Below, piece after piece: positions 10,933-22,965 of a DNA stretch of 64,000 bases. Made by a program: the position numbers and the translations under genes. The notes below the pieces were generated by a model. The model saw only the letters and a list, made by a program, of their open reading frames with translations. It did not search any database and was not told where the DNA came from. Numbering within the stretch: the stretch's first letter is position 1; every line of letters begins with the position of its first letter. This DNA comes from Chaenocephalus aceratus (taxonomy: Eukaryota; Chordata; Actinopteri; Perciformes; Channichthyidae): NCBI GenBank assembly GCA_023974075.1, contig JAMFTG010000073.1:1116001-1180000 (forward strand). The letters run 5' to 3'.

Positions 10933-11599
10933 CAATAACATATGCATAGTAATTTAATACCTTCCAACACACATTGTAAGAACAGTTCTGTTTCATATGA
11001 GTGTTGAGAGCCGTATCCACAAATCTACTAATTTTGCCCTCAGTGCACCAGATTGATGCATTTAACTTCAATTTAAATAAAAACATCTTCTGTTGTAACA
11101 ACAATAACATTATAAATAGTAACATAGCATGGTATTGCACATTTACTGTAGCTTTGAGTGTTACTGGCCTGAGATTTTTTTATTACATGAATGAAGGTGA
11201 CTGAGGCTTTTTAATATAGACTTTTCAGTGTCCCACATTTTGCACAGAACTGTCCCACATTAAGAAAACAGATTGTCTGAGACAACTTGGCACTAAGAGT
11301 ACTAATATGTCTACCATTTCTTGTATGAGTTTAATATCTGCATGTTCTCTTTTGGTTTGATTAGGACACATCCTGGGGATTTCAGAATGTTACTGGATTT
11401 TGATTTATTGTATCGGCTTCATGTCGCAATATATTCCCGAAGTCTGAAATGCAAAAATGTTCCACATTAGGGCAATTCACCCTACATTTAATCATTTTGT
11501 TTATTTTTAACGAAATAAATGTGGTTTAATCCATCATGAAATTAATGTAGGCTATTTACTTAGTACATATCTGACATTAACGATTAACACACTGTTCAT

Positions 11600-11775
11600 A
11601 CTGCTCACAGGCTGATATCTAGTGTATTCATACCCCTCACTGTTTATTCATCATTCAATTCATTATATATTTTATTCTGTAGATTGTGAACATTACTTTT
11701 CACTGTACTGCTTGTTGCACCTGGTTAGAAGCTAAACTGCATTTCGTTGTCTCAGTACCTGTAATCTGTGCAATA
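11600..11775 (+). repeat. LINE 3'-end-like tail
   Basis: The text cattcaattcattatatattttattctgtag and aactgcatttcgttgtctca is shared with 21170-21345 and, inverted, 22410-22595. It resembles the 3' ends of fish non-LTR retrotransposons. Confidence 0.55.
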
Positions 11776-12275
11776 CAACAAGTCCTCCAACTCATACGAC
11801 CAAATGGGTCGATTGTTTTAAGCCCTTATTACGACCAAATATGTCGTTTGTTCAAGCGCTTAATACGACCTATAATTACGTTTTAAAATTGTCGGCCTCG
11901 AGTGCTCCCGTTGAATGCAAACGTTACAGAGGGTTGTTTATTCACAAATAACCCTCTCTGTAAAATCCTAAATTGTAGGATAGTTTGGCCATTAAAACGC
12001 TTTATGATTAGATTTCTAGCGAGAAGTATATATTGTACTTTTAGAATCCACGTCCAGTCGATATGTAGGATCTATAGTTTGATAGATATTACGAAGATGA
12101 TTTGAGATTTCGTCAGGAGAACGTGTATATGCAGCAAGCTTCCATGTAAAGTTACGGGTTGAAAACAGTATTTCCGGTATCGCCGTTTTCATAATAAAAC
12201 CAATGATCAAATGATTTAACAGTGATATCTACACTACTCATCCACTAAAAAAACATCAGTTTATCCTAGTTAATT
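11765..12275 (-). repeat. Dispersed repeat family R1, copy 2
   Basis: Inverted relative of 6965-7330 and of 14165-14640, including the inverse of tccagagagggttatttg at about 11945-11970. Together with copy 3 it makes an inverted pair about 1.9 kb apart. Confidence 0.8.
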
Positions 12276-12479
12276 ATACGACATTAATTGGTTTAAATTG
12301 TGTACAATGCTTTTGTGTTTTTCCCATAGGGTTTTCTCTTTCGATTCTGAGAGACACATTTCTTTTTTCAGAGGTTTTGATAGGCTAAAATCACGCCGCA
12401 ATGCACGTCGGGATATGGTGTTTATGTGATATGAAATCGGAAAACATTAAAAATAATAATAATAATACTTTATTCCGAG

Positions 12480-14160
12480 TGTTCTTGCTTTTCTCTTTGA
12501 AAGTCATCACATAATGGCATTGCAATACACGGTTCGGCTGCATTAAATATTACATATCTGCCCTAGATATGTATTTATAGAGCCCTGATCAGAAGACCTT
12601 TTGACAAACTGGAAGAGATGCCGCCAAAACTGAATACGTGACGTGAACCATAAATATATCAACAATTAAACAACATCTTCCATTTCTTTTCACACAATAC
12701 GTCTCCTTGCAGTATCAACACTAATTCGGCTGACTTTTATATTTGATCCAATTAGTAGATAGTCTGTATTTACACCATAACGGTGCACATGATAGAAAGG
12801 GACTTTTTTGTAGTTTTTAAAGATATTACTGATTTTCTGAACTACCTTTCCAACTCCTCATGCAGTTGACTGTTACAGGTCTATACAGGTTCATGGTACA
12901 ATGCATAAGCTTCACATCGAGAGACTGAAACTGTATTTTCCTTTACCGTTCTGTTTTAAACTCACAATAAAGTGAATAGTCATATTATGTACGATATTAT
13001 TATGTTTTATTAGACCACTGGTCTAAACCGCACCTCCTAGTGGTTAAAGCACGTTATTGAATGTAGTTGTTGAATAAGTTATATTTATTTAGTTATTGAT
13101 GAAAACATTTAAATATTAAGAATAGCCTACATACAAAATAGGGGTCAATGATAGAAATATAGAATGGAAAATATCTAGAAGATACTGTAGTGATCTCTAC
13201 AGTAAAACAGTTTAGTGCAGGATGTCCAAAGATATTAACAGGAGGATGTGCAAAACAGACAAACTGATGAGGCTGAATTTTACTCAGGTGTAACTAAAGT
13301 CTGATTTAAGGGTTGTTTATATTTCAAATCATTAATCAGAATCTGCAAAGTAACAAAAATAAATGTAGTAGAGTAAAAATACCAGGTTAACCTCTGAATT
13401 GTAGTGGAGTAGAACAAAGTAGTACATGCTGCTGTAACAAAAACATTTCCCAACTTGGGATCAATAAAGTATATCTTATCTTATCTTAAGATGATCGATG
13501 GCTACTGCCATATTTGCAAAATTTGCCTCTGAACCTTGACAAGTGCATGTTTCCGGCTTATCAATGAACAACAGGAGGGGTAGACATAAAACCATCTGTT
13601 AAATAAAGCTCTTCTGACCTTAGGTGTCATGTGGGTATATTATTTCACCATTTATTAATTATATGTTTTACAATTGATAACACCACTGTGTTTCGTATCC
13701 CCTAAACCTCCAGGGTGTACACGTTTAATACTGCCAACTTCTAATTGTAGGAAATACGAAAACGTCTTATAAAGAGACGTGCCATATATTGCGAAACACA
13801 CAATAGCCAGCATGTGTAGTTCTGGGGGGGGGGGGGAAGCTGGAGCCTGGGGCTGGACCCGTCCAATTCCAGTTTTGGAAAGTCTGCCGTGGTTCCATTC
13901 CATTTCAAAGAGCTGTTTGACAGCGTAACCTTGTCGCACTGCCACTCCAACATCCAATCACAGGGCTTGATGACTAATCACGGGGTTTGTAAAGCAAGGC
14001 GGATGTTGTAGTCCCAAACGATAGCTGGGGATTCTGGGTAGTGTAGTGTCTTCGGAAACTGTAGTGTCTAAACTCCTAAAAAACTATTTGTTTCTCTGAC
14101 TCGAAGGTTAAAAACACAAAAGCATTGTACACCATTTAAATCAATCAATATTGTGTAATT
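12480..14160. other. Non-coding stretch between R1 copies
   Basis: No gene. There is an AAGTAC-type short-element piece near 13330-13435 and a LINE-like end, gggatcaataaagtatatcttatctt, at 13457-13482. A poly-G run lies at about 13826. Confidence 0.5.
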
Positions 14161-14164
14161 AACA

Positions 14165-14640
14165 AGGATAAACTGATGTTTTTTAGTGGATGAGTAATGC
14201 AGATATCACTGTGTAATCATTTGACAGTGAGGGGAATATATCCGGTTTTATTATGAAAACTTCGAGACCGGAAATACTGTTTTCACCCACGCTAACTTTA
14301 CATGGAAGCTGCCGCATATACACGTTATCCTGGCGAGACCTCAAATCATCTTCGTAATATCTATCAAACTATAGATCCTACACATCGACTGGACGCAGAT
14401 TATAAAAGTACAATATACACTTCTCGCTAGAAATCTAATCAAAAAGCATTTTAATGGCCAAACTGTTCTACAATTTAGGATTTTCCAGAGAGGGTTATTT
14501 GTAAATAAACGGGAGCATGTTGTTTCTTACACGACCACTAGAGGTGCTACACTTTAAAACGTGGCTATGGGTCGTAATCTGGTGCTTAAACAATCGACCT
14601 ATTTGGTCGTTTTTTGTAGGAGGACAGGCTGGTGCAATAA
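14165..14640 (+). repeat. Dispersed repeat family R1, copy 3
   Basis: Same orientation as copy 1. It begins ggataaactgatgtttttta and continues through cctggcgagacctcaaatc to the LINE-like caataaagttgaatc tail. Confidence 0.8.
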
Positions 14641-15939
14641 CAATAAAGTTGAATCTAATCTTGAGCAGGAACTAATGTAGGCTATTTACTTAGTACATAT
14701 CTGACATTAACGATTAAACACGTTTGTGCATTCTTTATGAATGCAAACCGAGTCATTTCGTTTATTTTTAACGAAATAAATGTGATTTAATCCACATAAT
14801 TTACTGTGTTAATTGTTTACTGTACAGTAGTATTGTTTAACTTGAAGGTGCCTGATGTGAACATTTACAGAATGTATTGTTTTCACTTTTTTAAATGCCT
14901 CTGTGATGTGCTGCAGACCATACCGTTCACCAGCCCAACCCCCCATGTGTCCTATGTATGTTGGGGACCCTTTGTTTAAAACTAATTGGCCATCGGAATG
15001 TGTGTCACATTCCACAGCTCTCCCCCCCCCTCCTGTGATCCCCCGCACACAGAGAGGGAGATCGCTCTTCTGAAGAGAGCGGAAATAATGATATTGCAAG
15101 TTAGAAACATAAAATGCATTTTGACAGACACTTGGGGGAAATATGCTGCATTTTGAATGTCCGATAGTCCACCATTAACACCTTAGTCCGTCTCGTCTCA
15201 TCAACGAAAACTAAATATACATGAAATACTTTGTTTTAGATTTCGCATGAGAGCAAAAGGAGAATATCCGTGTGTAAGAGTGAAAATGTATGTATGTAAA
15301 ATGAGAATATATGTGTAAGAGTGAAAATATGCTGCATTTTGAATGTCCGATAGTCCACCATTTCCACCGGAAATATCAAACATTTAATAAAAGTGAAAAA
15401 CAATGAACAAGACTTAACGTATTCATCATAATTAATTATATTTATTTCGTTTGGATGTAGGTGATCTTCTACTATATGAACATTTTGGACCCAAAATCAC
15501 AACAAAAACGTAAAAACAGATTTTGAAAACGATTTTATTTTTCACAACACAAACATACACAACGAAACCATTTAAAAGCTGGAAATATATACATGGGATG
15601 TGACTATGATAATGTGAAAGTTTGATTGAGGTAGCATGGGATTTCATTCTGATAAGGCAAAAGTGTTATTATAAATATAATACAAATATATATATATATA
15701 TATATACACATTATGTACAAAAATCTGTTTTTTCTGTCTGTATCTGTGCCACGCTTCAAAGCGGTTTCTGTCAACTACGACACAGAGGGCAACATCACAG
15801 ATTCCTCCTCCTCCATGTCAAAAAACAAGCTTAAAGCTTGACTCACGTTCAGAGTTCTCTTCATCATAGTTGAGTCTTCAAAACTCTAAATATATCTAAC
15901 TATATCTACATTTTCAATGTTTGTTTGTCACTTTACTTC

Positions 15940-16080
15940 AATCGCAGTCTCCCGCAGCCTCTCTTCGTCTCCCGCAGCCTGTCTTCGTATATCTTCGTCT
16001 CTCTCCATTTCCCGCCGTCTCTCTTCGGTTCCCGCCGTCCCTCTTCGTCTCTTTTCGTCTCGTTTCGTATCACTCCGTTT
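15940..16080. repeat. CT-rich degenerate minisatellite
   Basis: Reiterated ctcttcgtctcccgcagcc and variants (cccgccgtctctcttcgg) with a period of roughly 18-24 bases. Confidence 0.7.
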
Positions 16081-16110
16081 ACCTGATTACCTCACCCCTT
16101 CCTGGTAAAT

Positions 16111-16545
16111 ACATCCTGTTGAGCAGAATCTACAGTTTCCAGTATTTTCCGTTTCGTAAAATGATAAAATACGGCGAAAATATTAAAATATGTGCTTCCA
16201 TTATTCATACTTCTGAAATATATCTGTATTAACTTTATATCATCGTATGTCCGTGTTTATTGGGTATTTTTGCATGAAACAAAGACTGGCATATAGTTTC
16301 GAGCCAGTACTTTCGACAGAAATACACATATACATCCTGTTGAGCAGGATCTACAGTTTCCAGTATTTTCCGTTTCGTAAAATGATCAAATATGGCGAAG
16401 ATATTCAAATATGTGCTTCCATATTTCATACTTTTGAAATGTATTAACTTTATATCACCGTATCTCCGTGTTTACTGGGTCTTTTTGCATGAATCAAAGA
16501 CTGGGATATACAGTAGTTTCAAGCCAGTACTTTCGACGGAAACAC
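16111..16545 (+). repeat. Tandem duplication, period about 221 bp
   Basis: The block starting acatcctgttgagcag at 16111 repeats at 16332, including tttccagtattttccgtttcg and gccagtactttcgac in both units. The copies differ by about 10 percent plus small indels. Confidence 0.9.
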
Positions 16546-17290
16546 ACGGCAATGTTGTCCGGACTGTTGTTTTTATGCGGCACCGGCTTGAACAGGTCAT
16601 GTGATCTGATCACGCCGGCGTGACGGTCGACTCCAAAGGGTTAATATTAAATACATATAAGTATTTTTACAACTTGTATTTAGAAATACTCTGTTGTAAT
16701 TATTGATGCATACATGTGTTCATCCATTCAATGTGGCATCTGCTATAATGGGGTTAATGTATGATATTACTTAATAATACAATACATTATAATATATGAT
16801 ATGATAATTACATTTTAGTTTTATTCATTTCTTATTTCATAGTTTCTCATTATTATTATTTTTTATCGCTCATCTTATTTTTGATTTTATTAATCTGTGT
16901 GAATCTGTGCTGTCCTGTTTTTCACTCTCACCCTGTTGCTGTTTGAACTACTGAATTTCCCCACGGGATTAATAAAGGTCCATCTTATCTTATCTTAATG
17001 TATAAGTTGATTTACTTCAATCTACTGTACAATATTACAGGAAATATACTGCATAAAGCAAACTATATACTTTATTTGATCTAAAATATTGATGTTTCTA
17101 CAACACCCATTGTGTATTTTGTGAATGAAGCGCCATCTCATGGTTAAATCCTGTAATTGAACAAATGGGGAAATTGGGCAACGCCCTCTAGCAATTTGGC
17201 AACACCCCCAGCCACTGGCATCCGCTGGGCTTTTGACTGGGACACACCCATTTGAGTCTGATCTGGAGTGCTACATCTGTACTCTTCAGG

Positions 17291-18835
17291 TTTACAAATA
17301 TTATATTTTGACCTAAATCAAAATATAATATTATTTTCAAAAGCTTTTTTTGTCTGATGCTTCAATTAATTTTAACAGACAGTTCAACAGAAGGATACCC
17401 AAAAAATGTAATTTTATCATTTAAATATTGAATTGTTCTCTCTTAGTAAGATCCCATTTTCAATAAAAATGTGGTCTTACCTTGACTTGAAGATGAAGTC
17501 CATTTGCCTGTCCTTCTGGACAAAAATCTCTTACTTTTTGTAAAAGTCCTCCTATCTTCTTGTCGTTTCAAATGTCTATCATAAATCTAATCGATAGATT
17601 TATGATTCGAAAATGATAAAAGTAGGATATTATCTGGCTGAACAAAACGTGCATTTATCAAATCAAATCATTTATAAACGATTTTTGGTCGAGCCAAAGT
17701 GCTGTACATAAAATAAAAATAGCCTACAGTAGAGACACTTTACAGCAAATACAACAGCACAGATTGTTCAGAATATCAGTATAATTATTGTTAGATTATT
17801 ATCTAACAGGTACGTTTCCCACAGATCTTATTTTGAGCTATTTTCTAAAATCCTATGGAGAAATCTCATTGTTTTTTTGTGGAGGGAAGCCATGCGCAGC
17901 TTACTTCCTGGTTTTAGGACGCGTCTCTCTCCTCCTCTTCACACACCACACTTTTCGCGGCACACATACTTACAGCCAATCAGCTCTGAATTATGTGAGA
18001 TGATGTATGGTGGGGATGGCAGCTCTATGCCCCTATGGTCATTATTTTTTGCATGCGCAGTGTAGTTTTTACAGTCACCGTTCACTTAGACAGTGAGAGG
18101 GAGGGGCAGGATCGGGTTTTGTCCCACATGGCTCTAAACAGCTCAATAGGCACACACTGTAGACACTAATTAGAAGAACACATACTAAAACAGCAATGTA
18201 CAGACGAATCAGATGATTAAACATGATCTTAAAATATATGTTATATATATTTTAATTTATTTTTTGCATTTTGTTGTAATCATTATTTTAATACTTTCTG
18301 CTGACACTAGGTGGGGCTGTGCCCCTAATGACCAGTCGCCACTGCCCCTGTCACGAGTTCTGATCGCTCAGTGATGATCCTTATATTTCTGTAATCTGTG
18401 GACTCTCAGGATGTTATCTAAACTTGTTTGTGCCGATCCAATAAGTATATCGATCAGTGTAGAGTTCTGTGCTAATGGCCTTGAGGTTGTTTAGCTCGTA
18501 GCTAATTCAGAGGCTCGGCGCTAGCTTTGTGGTTTTTAAAAAGATTATTAAAAAAAAATATCAGTTAGCTGAGTTTCTTCCCGTTACATGGATGTAAAAA
18601 CATTCATAGTTTATTTAATATTAAGATTCCCTCAGACGCTGTTTCCTGCAGATGACGCATTTTACCCCCCCGGTATTGGGGGTGCTGTGTAGAAGAGGTT
18701 AAGTATTATATTCAGTGAAAAGTCTCTTTGTTTCCGGATATGCCTTTGTATTAATTTGCTGTCAACCCTTATCCTCCTTGTTTACCATTTGTTTTGATAT
18801 TGATTATATTGGGTGTGTCCACAGCACAAATTAAT
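17291..18835. other. Spacer of the giant inverted repeat
   Basis: About 1.5 kb without a gene. It contains the right terminus of the 8.3 kb hAT element (18344) and its target duplication. Bases 17660-17710 resemble a LINE tail (gccaaagtgctgtacataaa). Confidence 0.55.
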
Positions 18836-20640
18836 CAGCACAGTCTTCTACAGATGTAGCACTCCAGATAGGACTCACATGGGTGTGTCCCAGTCAAAAG
18901 CCCAGCGGATCCCAGTGGCTGGGGGTGTTGCCAAATTGCTAGAGGGCGTTGCCAAATGTCCCCATTTGTTCAATTACAGGATTTAACCATGAGATGGCGC
19001 TTCATTCACAAATACACAAAGACAACTGGGTGTTGTAAAACTGTCTGTTTGCAATGTTTGCAGCTCTGCAGTTGTTATGGTTTTCACAGGCTACTATAAT
19101 GAAAAAACATCAATGTTTTAGATCAAATAAAGTATATAGTTTGCTTTATGCAGTATATTTTTTGTAATATTGTTGGGGTGTTTTTACACAGTACAGAAGA
19201 TTGAAGTAAATCAACTTACACATTAAGATAAGATAAGATAAGATGGACCTTTATTAATCCCCGTGGGGAAATTCAGTAGTTCAAACAGCAACAGGGTAAG
19301 AGTGAAAAACAGGATAGCACAGATTCACACAGATTAATAAAATCAAAAATAAGATGAGCGATAAAAATAAAAATAATAATAATGAGAAACTATGTAATAA
19401 GAAATGAATAAAACTAAAATATAATTATCATATCATATATTATAATGTATTGTATTATTAAGTAATATCATACATTAACCCCATTATAGCAGATGCCACA
19501 TTTAATGGATGAACACATTTATGCATCACTAATTAGAACAGTATTAGAGTATTTCTAAATACAAGTAGTACAAATACTTATATGTATTTAATATTAATAA
19601 CATAATGATTAATTTCAGATGATAATACTTTTCAGGGTTAGGTCCGGTCTGACAGCGCTTAGCTCTCTGCTGCAGAGAAGATCACTGCTCTAAACAAAGT
19701 CAACAATCCTACATCCAAACGAAATAAATATAATTAATTATGATGATTACGTTAAGTCTTGTTCATTGTTTTTCACTTTCATTAAATGTTTGATATTTCC
19801 GGCACAGACCCTTTCATACTGGCAATGCGCGATAGAAACAACAGAAAGTGCGACAGTTTAAATATGCCATATGTGTTAATTTCGTCAACGAAAACTATGA
19901 CGAAAAATGTTCGTCAACAACCTTTTTTACATGACTAAGACGAGACGATGACGATCTAAAAATAGATTCTTGATAACGAAAACTATGACGAAATATATAT
20001 TTAGTTTTCGTTGACGGGACTAAGGTGTTAATGGTGGACTATCGGACATTCAAAATGCAGCATATTTTCCCCCAAGTGTCCATCTTGTCTGTCAAAATGC
20101 ATCTTACGTTTCTAACTTGCAATATCATTAATTCCGCTCTCTTCACTCCAGAAGAGTGATCTCCCTGTGTCTCTCTGTGTGCGGGGGCGGGGCCTAACAG
20201 ACATGCTGCAGCAGACACAGAGATCTGCCGGGGACGGAGCATTCAGAGAGTATAGAGACACATTTTGACTAAAAGTTGACTAAAATGTAATTTTTCATCG
20301 ACTAAAAGTTGACTAAAACGTTTTGAGTTTTCGTCGACTAAAACTAGACTAAAACTACGAAGGATAGGAATGACTAAAATGTGACTAAAACTAATAACCA
20401 TTTTTGTCTAAAGACTAAGACTAAATCAAAAACATCTGCCAAAATTAACACTGAAATATGCGAACATAAACCTACAGACTGGGGGTTGGGAGATCACAGG
20501 AGGGGGGGGAGAACTGTGGAATGTGACCATCCCCCTTGGGAGACTTACTCCACACATTCCGATGGCCAATTAGTTTTAAACAAAGAGTTTGCAGCATACA
20601 GCATAGGCAACATGAGGGGTGGGGGCTTCTCAAAAGATAA
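18836..20640. repeat. Right arm of the giant imperfect inverted repeat
   Basis: This is the inverse of blocks in 14915-17290 (see that entry). It differs by holding a complete hAT-type MITE (19868-20453) that is only partly represented in the left arm. Confidence 0.8.
19868..20453. mobile_element. hAT-type MITE with 8-bp target duplication
   Basis: The right end reads CAGTGTTAATTTTGG on the complement; the left end is catatgtgttaatttcg, the same with a three-base insertion. Both are flanked by aaatatgc (19860-19867 and 20454-20461). The interior is the familiar fish repeat of cgtcaacgaaaactatgacg and gactaaaac motifs. Confidence 0.8.
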
Positions 20641-20929
20641 AATGCAGATATAATTCACTCTCTCGACTCGCTGGTATCTCGAGCTGAGCGCTCATTGGTG
20701 GTTTGTACCCCGTGCTGCTGATGAAACTCTCCATTGACTCGGCAAAAGTTTGTTGTTGTTTTGTGTCAGTTTTACGTCACCACTTCCATTCACATTTTTC
20801 ATCATTGTTCCACAATGTTTATCATGAAATAAATATCTATATATTTTATACTATACTTGCACTGCTTACCGTTTTCATACTTTATATATCTTAGCATATT
20901 CATACATTCAATTTACACACGGCATCTAT

Positions 20930-21155
20930 TGCACGTCTGTCCGTCCTGGGAGAGGGATCCCTCCTCTGTTGCTCTCCCTGAGGTTTCTCCCATTTTTCCC
21001 TTTAAACTGGATTTTCTTCGGAAGTTTTTCCTTGTACGATGTGAGGGTCTAAGGACAGAGGGTGTCGTATTGTCATACTGATATTCTGTACACACTGTGA
21101 AGACCACTGAGACAAATGTAACATTTGTGATATTGGGCTATATAAATAAACATTG
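20930..21155 (+). repeat. LINE 3'-UTR-like segment
   Basis: The text cctgggagagggatccctcc, ctgaggtttctcc, agtttttccttg, ending gggctatataaataaacattgattgat, matches the common 3' end of a fish non-LTR retrotransposon. No coding part is attached. Confidence 0.6.
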
Positions 21156-21169
21156 ATTGATACACACTG

Positions 21170-21345
21170 CTCACAGGCTGCTAGTGTATTCATACCCCTC
21201 ACTGTTTATTCATCATTCAATTCATTCTATATTTTATTCTGTAGATTGTGTACATTACTTTTCACTTTACTGCTTGTTGCACCGTTAGAAGCTAAACTGC
21301 ATTTCGTTGTCTCAGTACCTGTAATCTGTGCAATAACAATAAAGC
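21170..21345 (+). repeat. LINE-like tail, second copy
   Basis: Near-duplicate of 11600-11775 (tgctcacaggctgctagtg to tgtgcaataacaataaag). Confidence 0.6.
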
Positions 21346-21765
21346 AGGCATCTGTATTGTAGCCTCAACAATCAAGTTCTAAGTAGTGCAATATGAAATA
21401 AAAACAACTACACTCTTTTGGCAGTGTTGTGGTGCCGAGAGATGGGAGTCGGAGGTGGGGTATCAAAGGTACAAGCTAGACTTTTATTTAGCATCTGAAA
21501 ACCATTGTGAACAACTTCATTCCCAGGAAGCGAAGACCGGCGGAAACAGGAAGTCCGGTTCACTAAAATGTCCGTGCAGAACAATACCCCAACCCATAGA
21601 TCAGTGGGTGAATAATGTCAATCACTACAGTGTACACATTAACAACAACTACACTATTTTGGCAGTGTAACAATTAAACAAGAACTACACTCTTTTGGCA
21701 GTAACAATTAGATAAATAATAAACTGTCAGACTGACACTGAAGACAAACAAACTATTTTCAGCAA
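21346..21765. other. Non-coding stretch with a reiterated 21-base motif
   Basis: The motif caactacactcttttggcag occurs near 21407, 21647 and 21680 with small changes. No gene was recognised. Confidence 0.5.
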
Positions 21766-22122
21766 TCAATGTGGCGATTTAAAAAAATCGTTTTTTGGCT
21801 GTTTAGATGGTGTTGCTCCATCTGGGTGACTGCCGGTGGTTGAGATGGTGGGGTCTTTGGCGACTAGTTTTATAGCCTCATGTACATTAGTTAGGTGCTT
21901 CAGGAGATTGGCATTGCTGTTATTCGATGTGGACAATGCTTTTTGTCCTGCACACAGTTTACATTTGACCATAATATTTTGTGCATCCTTTATCCCCACA
22001 AATTGAAAATAGTGGCTATATCTCCCAAGTTGTAAATGCGCTGCTGCTCTCGCTGATACTTGCATCTGCCATAGTGTGTGTGCTGGTGGTGGGCGTTGCC
22101 GTGTATGTGTGTGTGTTAGCAA
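21766..22122 (-). pseudogene. BED zinc-finger N-terminus of a hAT transposase
   Basis: The minus-strand frame encodes about 118 residues. Its middle has a BED-type finger: aromatic YFQF, then CKLC (C-x2-C), then HLTNVH (H-x4-H) about 22 residues on. BED fingers bind DNA at the N-terminus of hAT transposases. The C-terminal catalytic domain is absent, and upstream residues are low complexity from a (TG)-rich stretch. A fragment of the same sequence lies inverted at about 38215-38335, supporting a transposon origin. Confidence 0.7.
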
Positions 22123-22409
22123 GTGTTTAGGCTTGTTTGAGACGCGTTGCGGCTCGCCTCGAAAGTAGACGAGAATAGCCGATCGCAGCCGGGGGAGGTC
22201 TCAAAAAGCTCGCCTGAAGTCGAACAGGCCGGAGTCGGCTTCGTCTTCTTCTTCTTCTCTCGGTTATTTGGCGGATTGCAAACAACTTTAAGGTGCATAC
22301 CGCCACCTCCGGAGTCGGCTTGTCTCGGTTTGCATTAAGAATAAAGAATGCACACATGTGTTTAATCGTTAATGTCAGATATGTACTAAGTAAATACATT
22401 TGTTCCTGC

Positions 22410-22595
22410 TCAAGATTTGATTCAACTTTATTGTTATTGCACATATTACAGGTACTGAGACAACGAAATGCAGTTTAGCTTCTAACCAGGAGTGCAACAA
22501 GCAGTGAAGTGAAAAGTAATGTACACAATAGACAGAATAAAATATAGAATGAATTGAATGATGAATAAACAGTGAGAAGTATGAATACACTACAG
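22410..22595 (-). repeat. LINE-like tail, third copy (inverted)
   Basis: Inverse of the 21170-21345 segment: ttcaactttattgttattgc, then tgagacaacgaaatgcagtt. Confidence 0.6.
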
Positions 22596-22965
22596 ATGTA
22601 GCGCTTCGTTTCAGACGCCTACCGGTGCGGGTCCGTGATCGGCACGGGGTGGGCCCCTGCTGATAAGGAAAACCCCCCCCGCAGGACTTGAAACGCCCCC
22701 TTGATAAATACATTTAATTATAATGAAACCAGCTGCAATGGATCATGGATCCACCAGGGGGAGCCGTGAAAAGCTGCCACACTGAAACTCATGTGAAATA
22801 AACAGCTGATCTACAGGTATCTGATATAGCGGATATTTGTTAAGATCCATATATGTCACGGATAGGATCATATTCTGTGCTTAAGTAAGAGACATGTAAT
22901 CATTTACTAAACATCACCATGTTTTTATTTAACAAAATAATGTTTAATTCACGTTGGCGTAAGTA
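22591..22965 (+). repeat. Dispersed repeat family R2, copy 2, cut by ERV1
   Basis: It matches copy 1 from tacagatgtagcg to ggcgtaagtac, where the ERV1 LTR begins. In copy 1 the same position continues aaaaccatcgctatg. The continuation is not found at the other side of ERV1, so the insertion's far flank has been rearranged. Confidence 0.85.

Larger units (their letters stand above)
14915..17290. repeat. Left arm of a giant imperfect inverted repeat
   Basis: Three blocks of this arm are inverted at 18836-20640: 14920-15210 pairs with 20020-20640, 15355-15460 with 19695-19800, and 16642-17290 with 18836-19598. About 1.2 kb (15460-16640) is present only on this side. The inner block includes a LINE-like end (ggattaataaaggtccatctt) near 16970. 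Confidence 0.8.
10071..18344. mobile_element. hAT-delimited composite element, 8.3 kb
   Basis: The left end cagtggcgtttc (10071) and right end ggcgactg read in reverse (18337-18344, cgccactg) form a CAGTGGCG inverted terminus. Both sides are flanked by the identical 8-mer cccctgtc (10063-10070 and 18345-18352), the target duplication length of hAT transposons. Near-terminal sequences also agree: gtggggcac on the left, ggtggggctgtgcccc on the right. No transposase remains. The interior is filled with other repeats (R1, R2, LINE tails, half of the large inverted repeat), so it grew by nested insertion. Confidence 0.7.
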
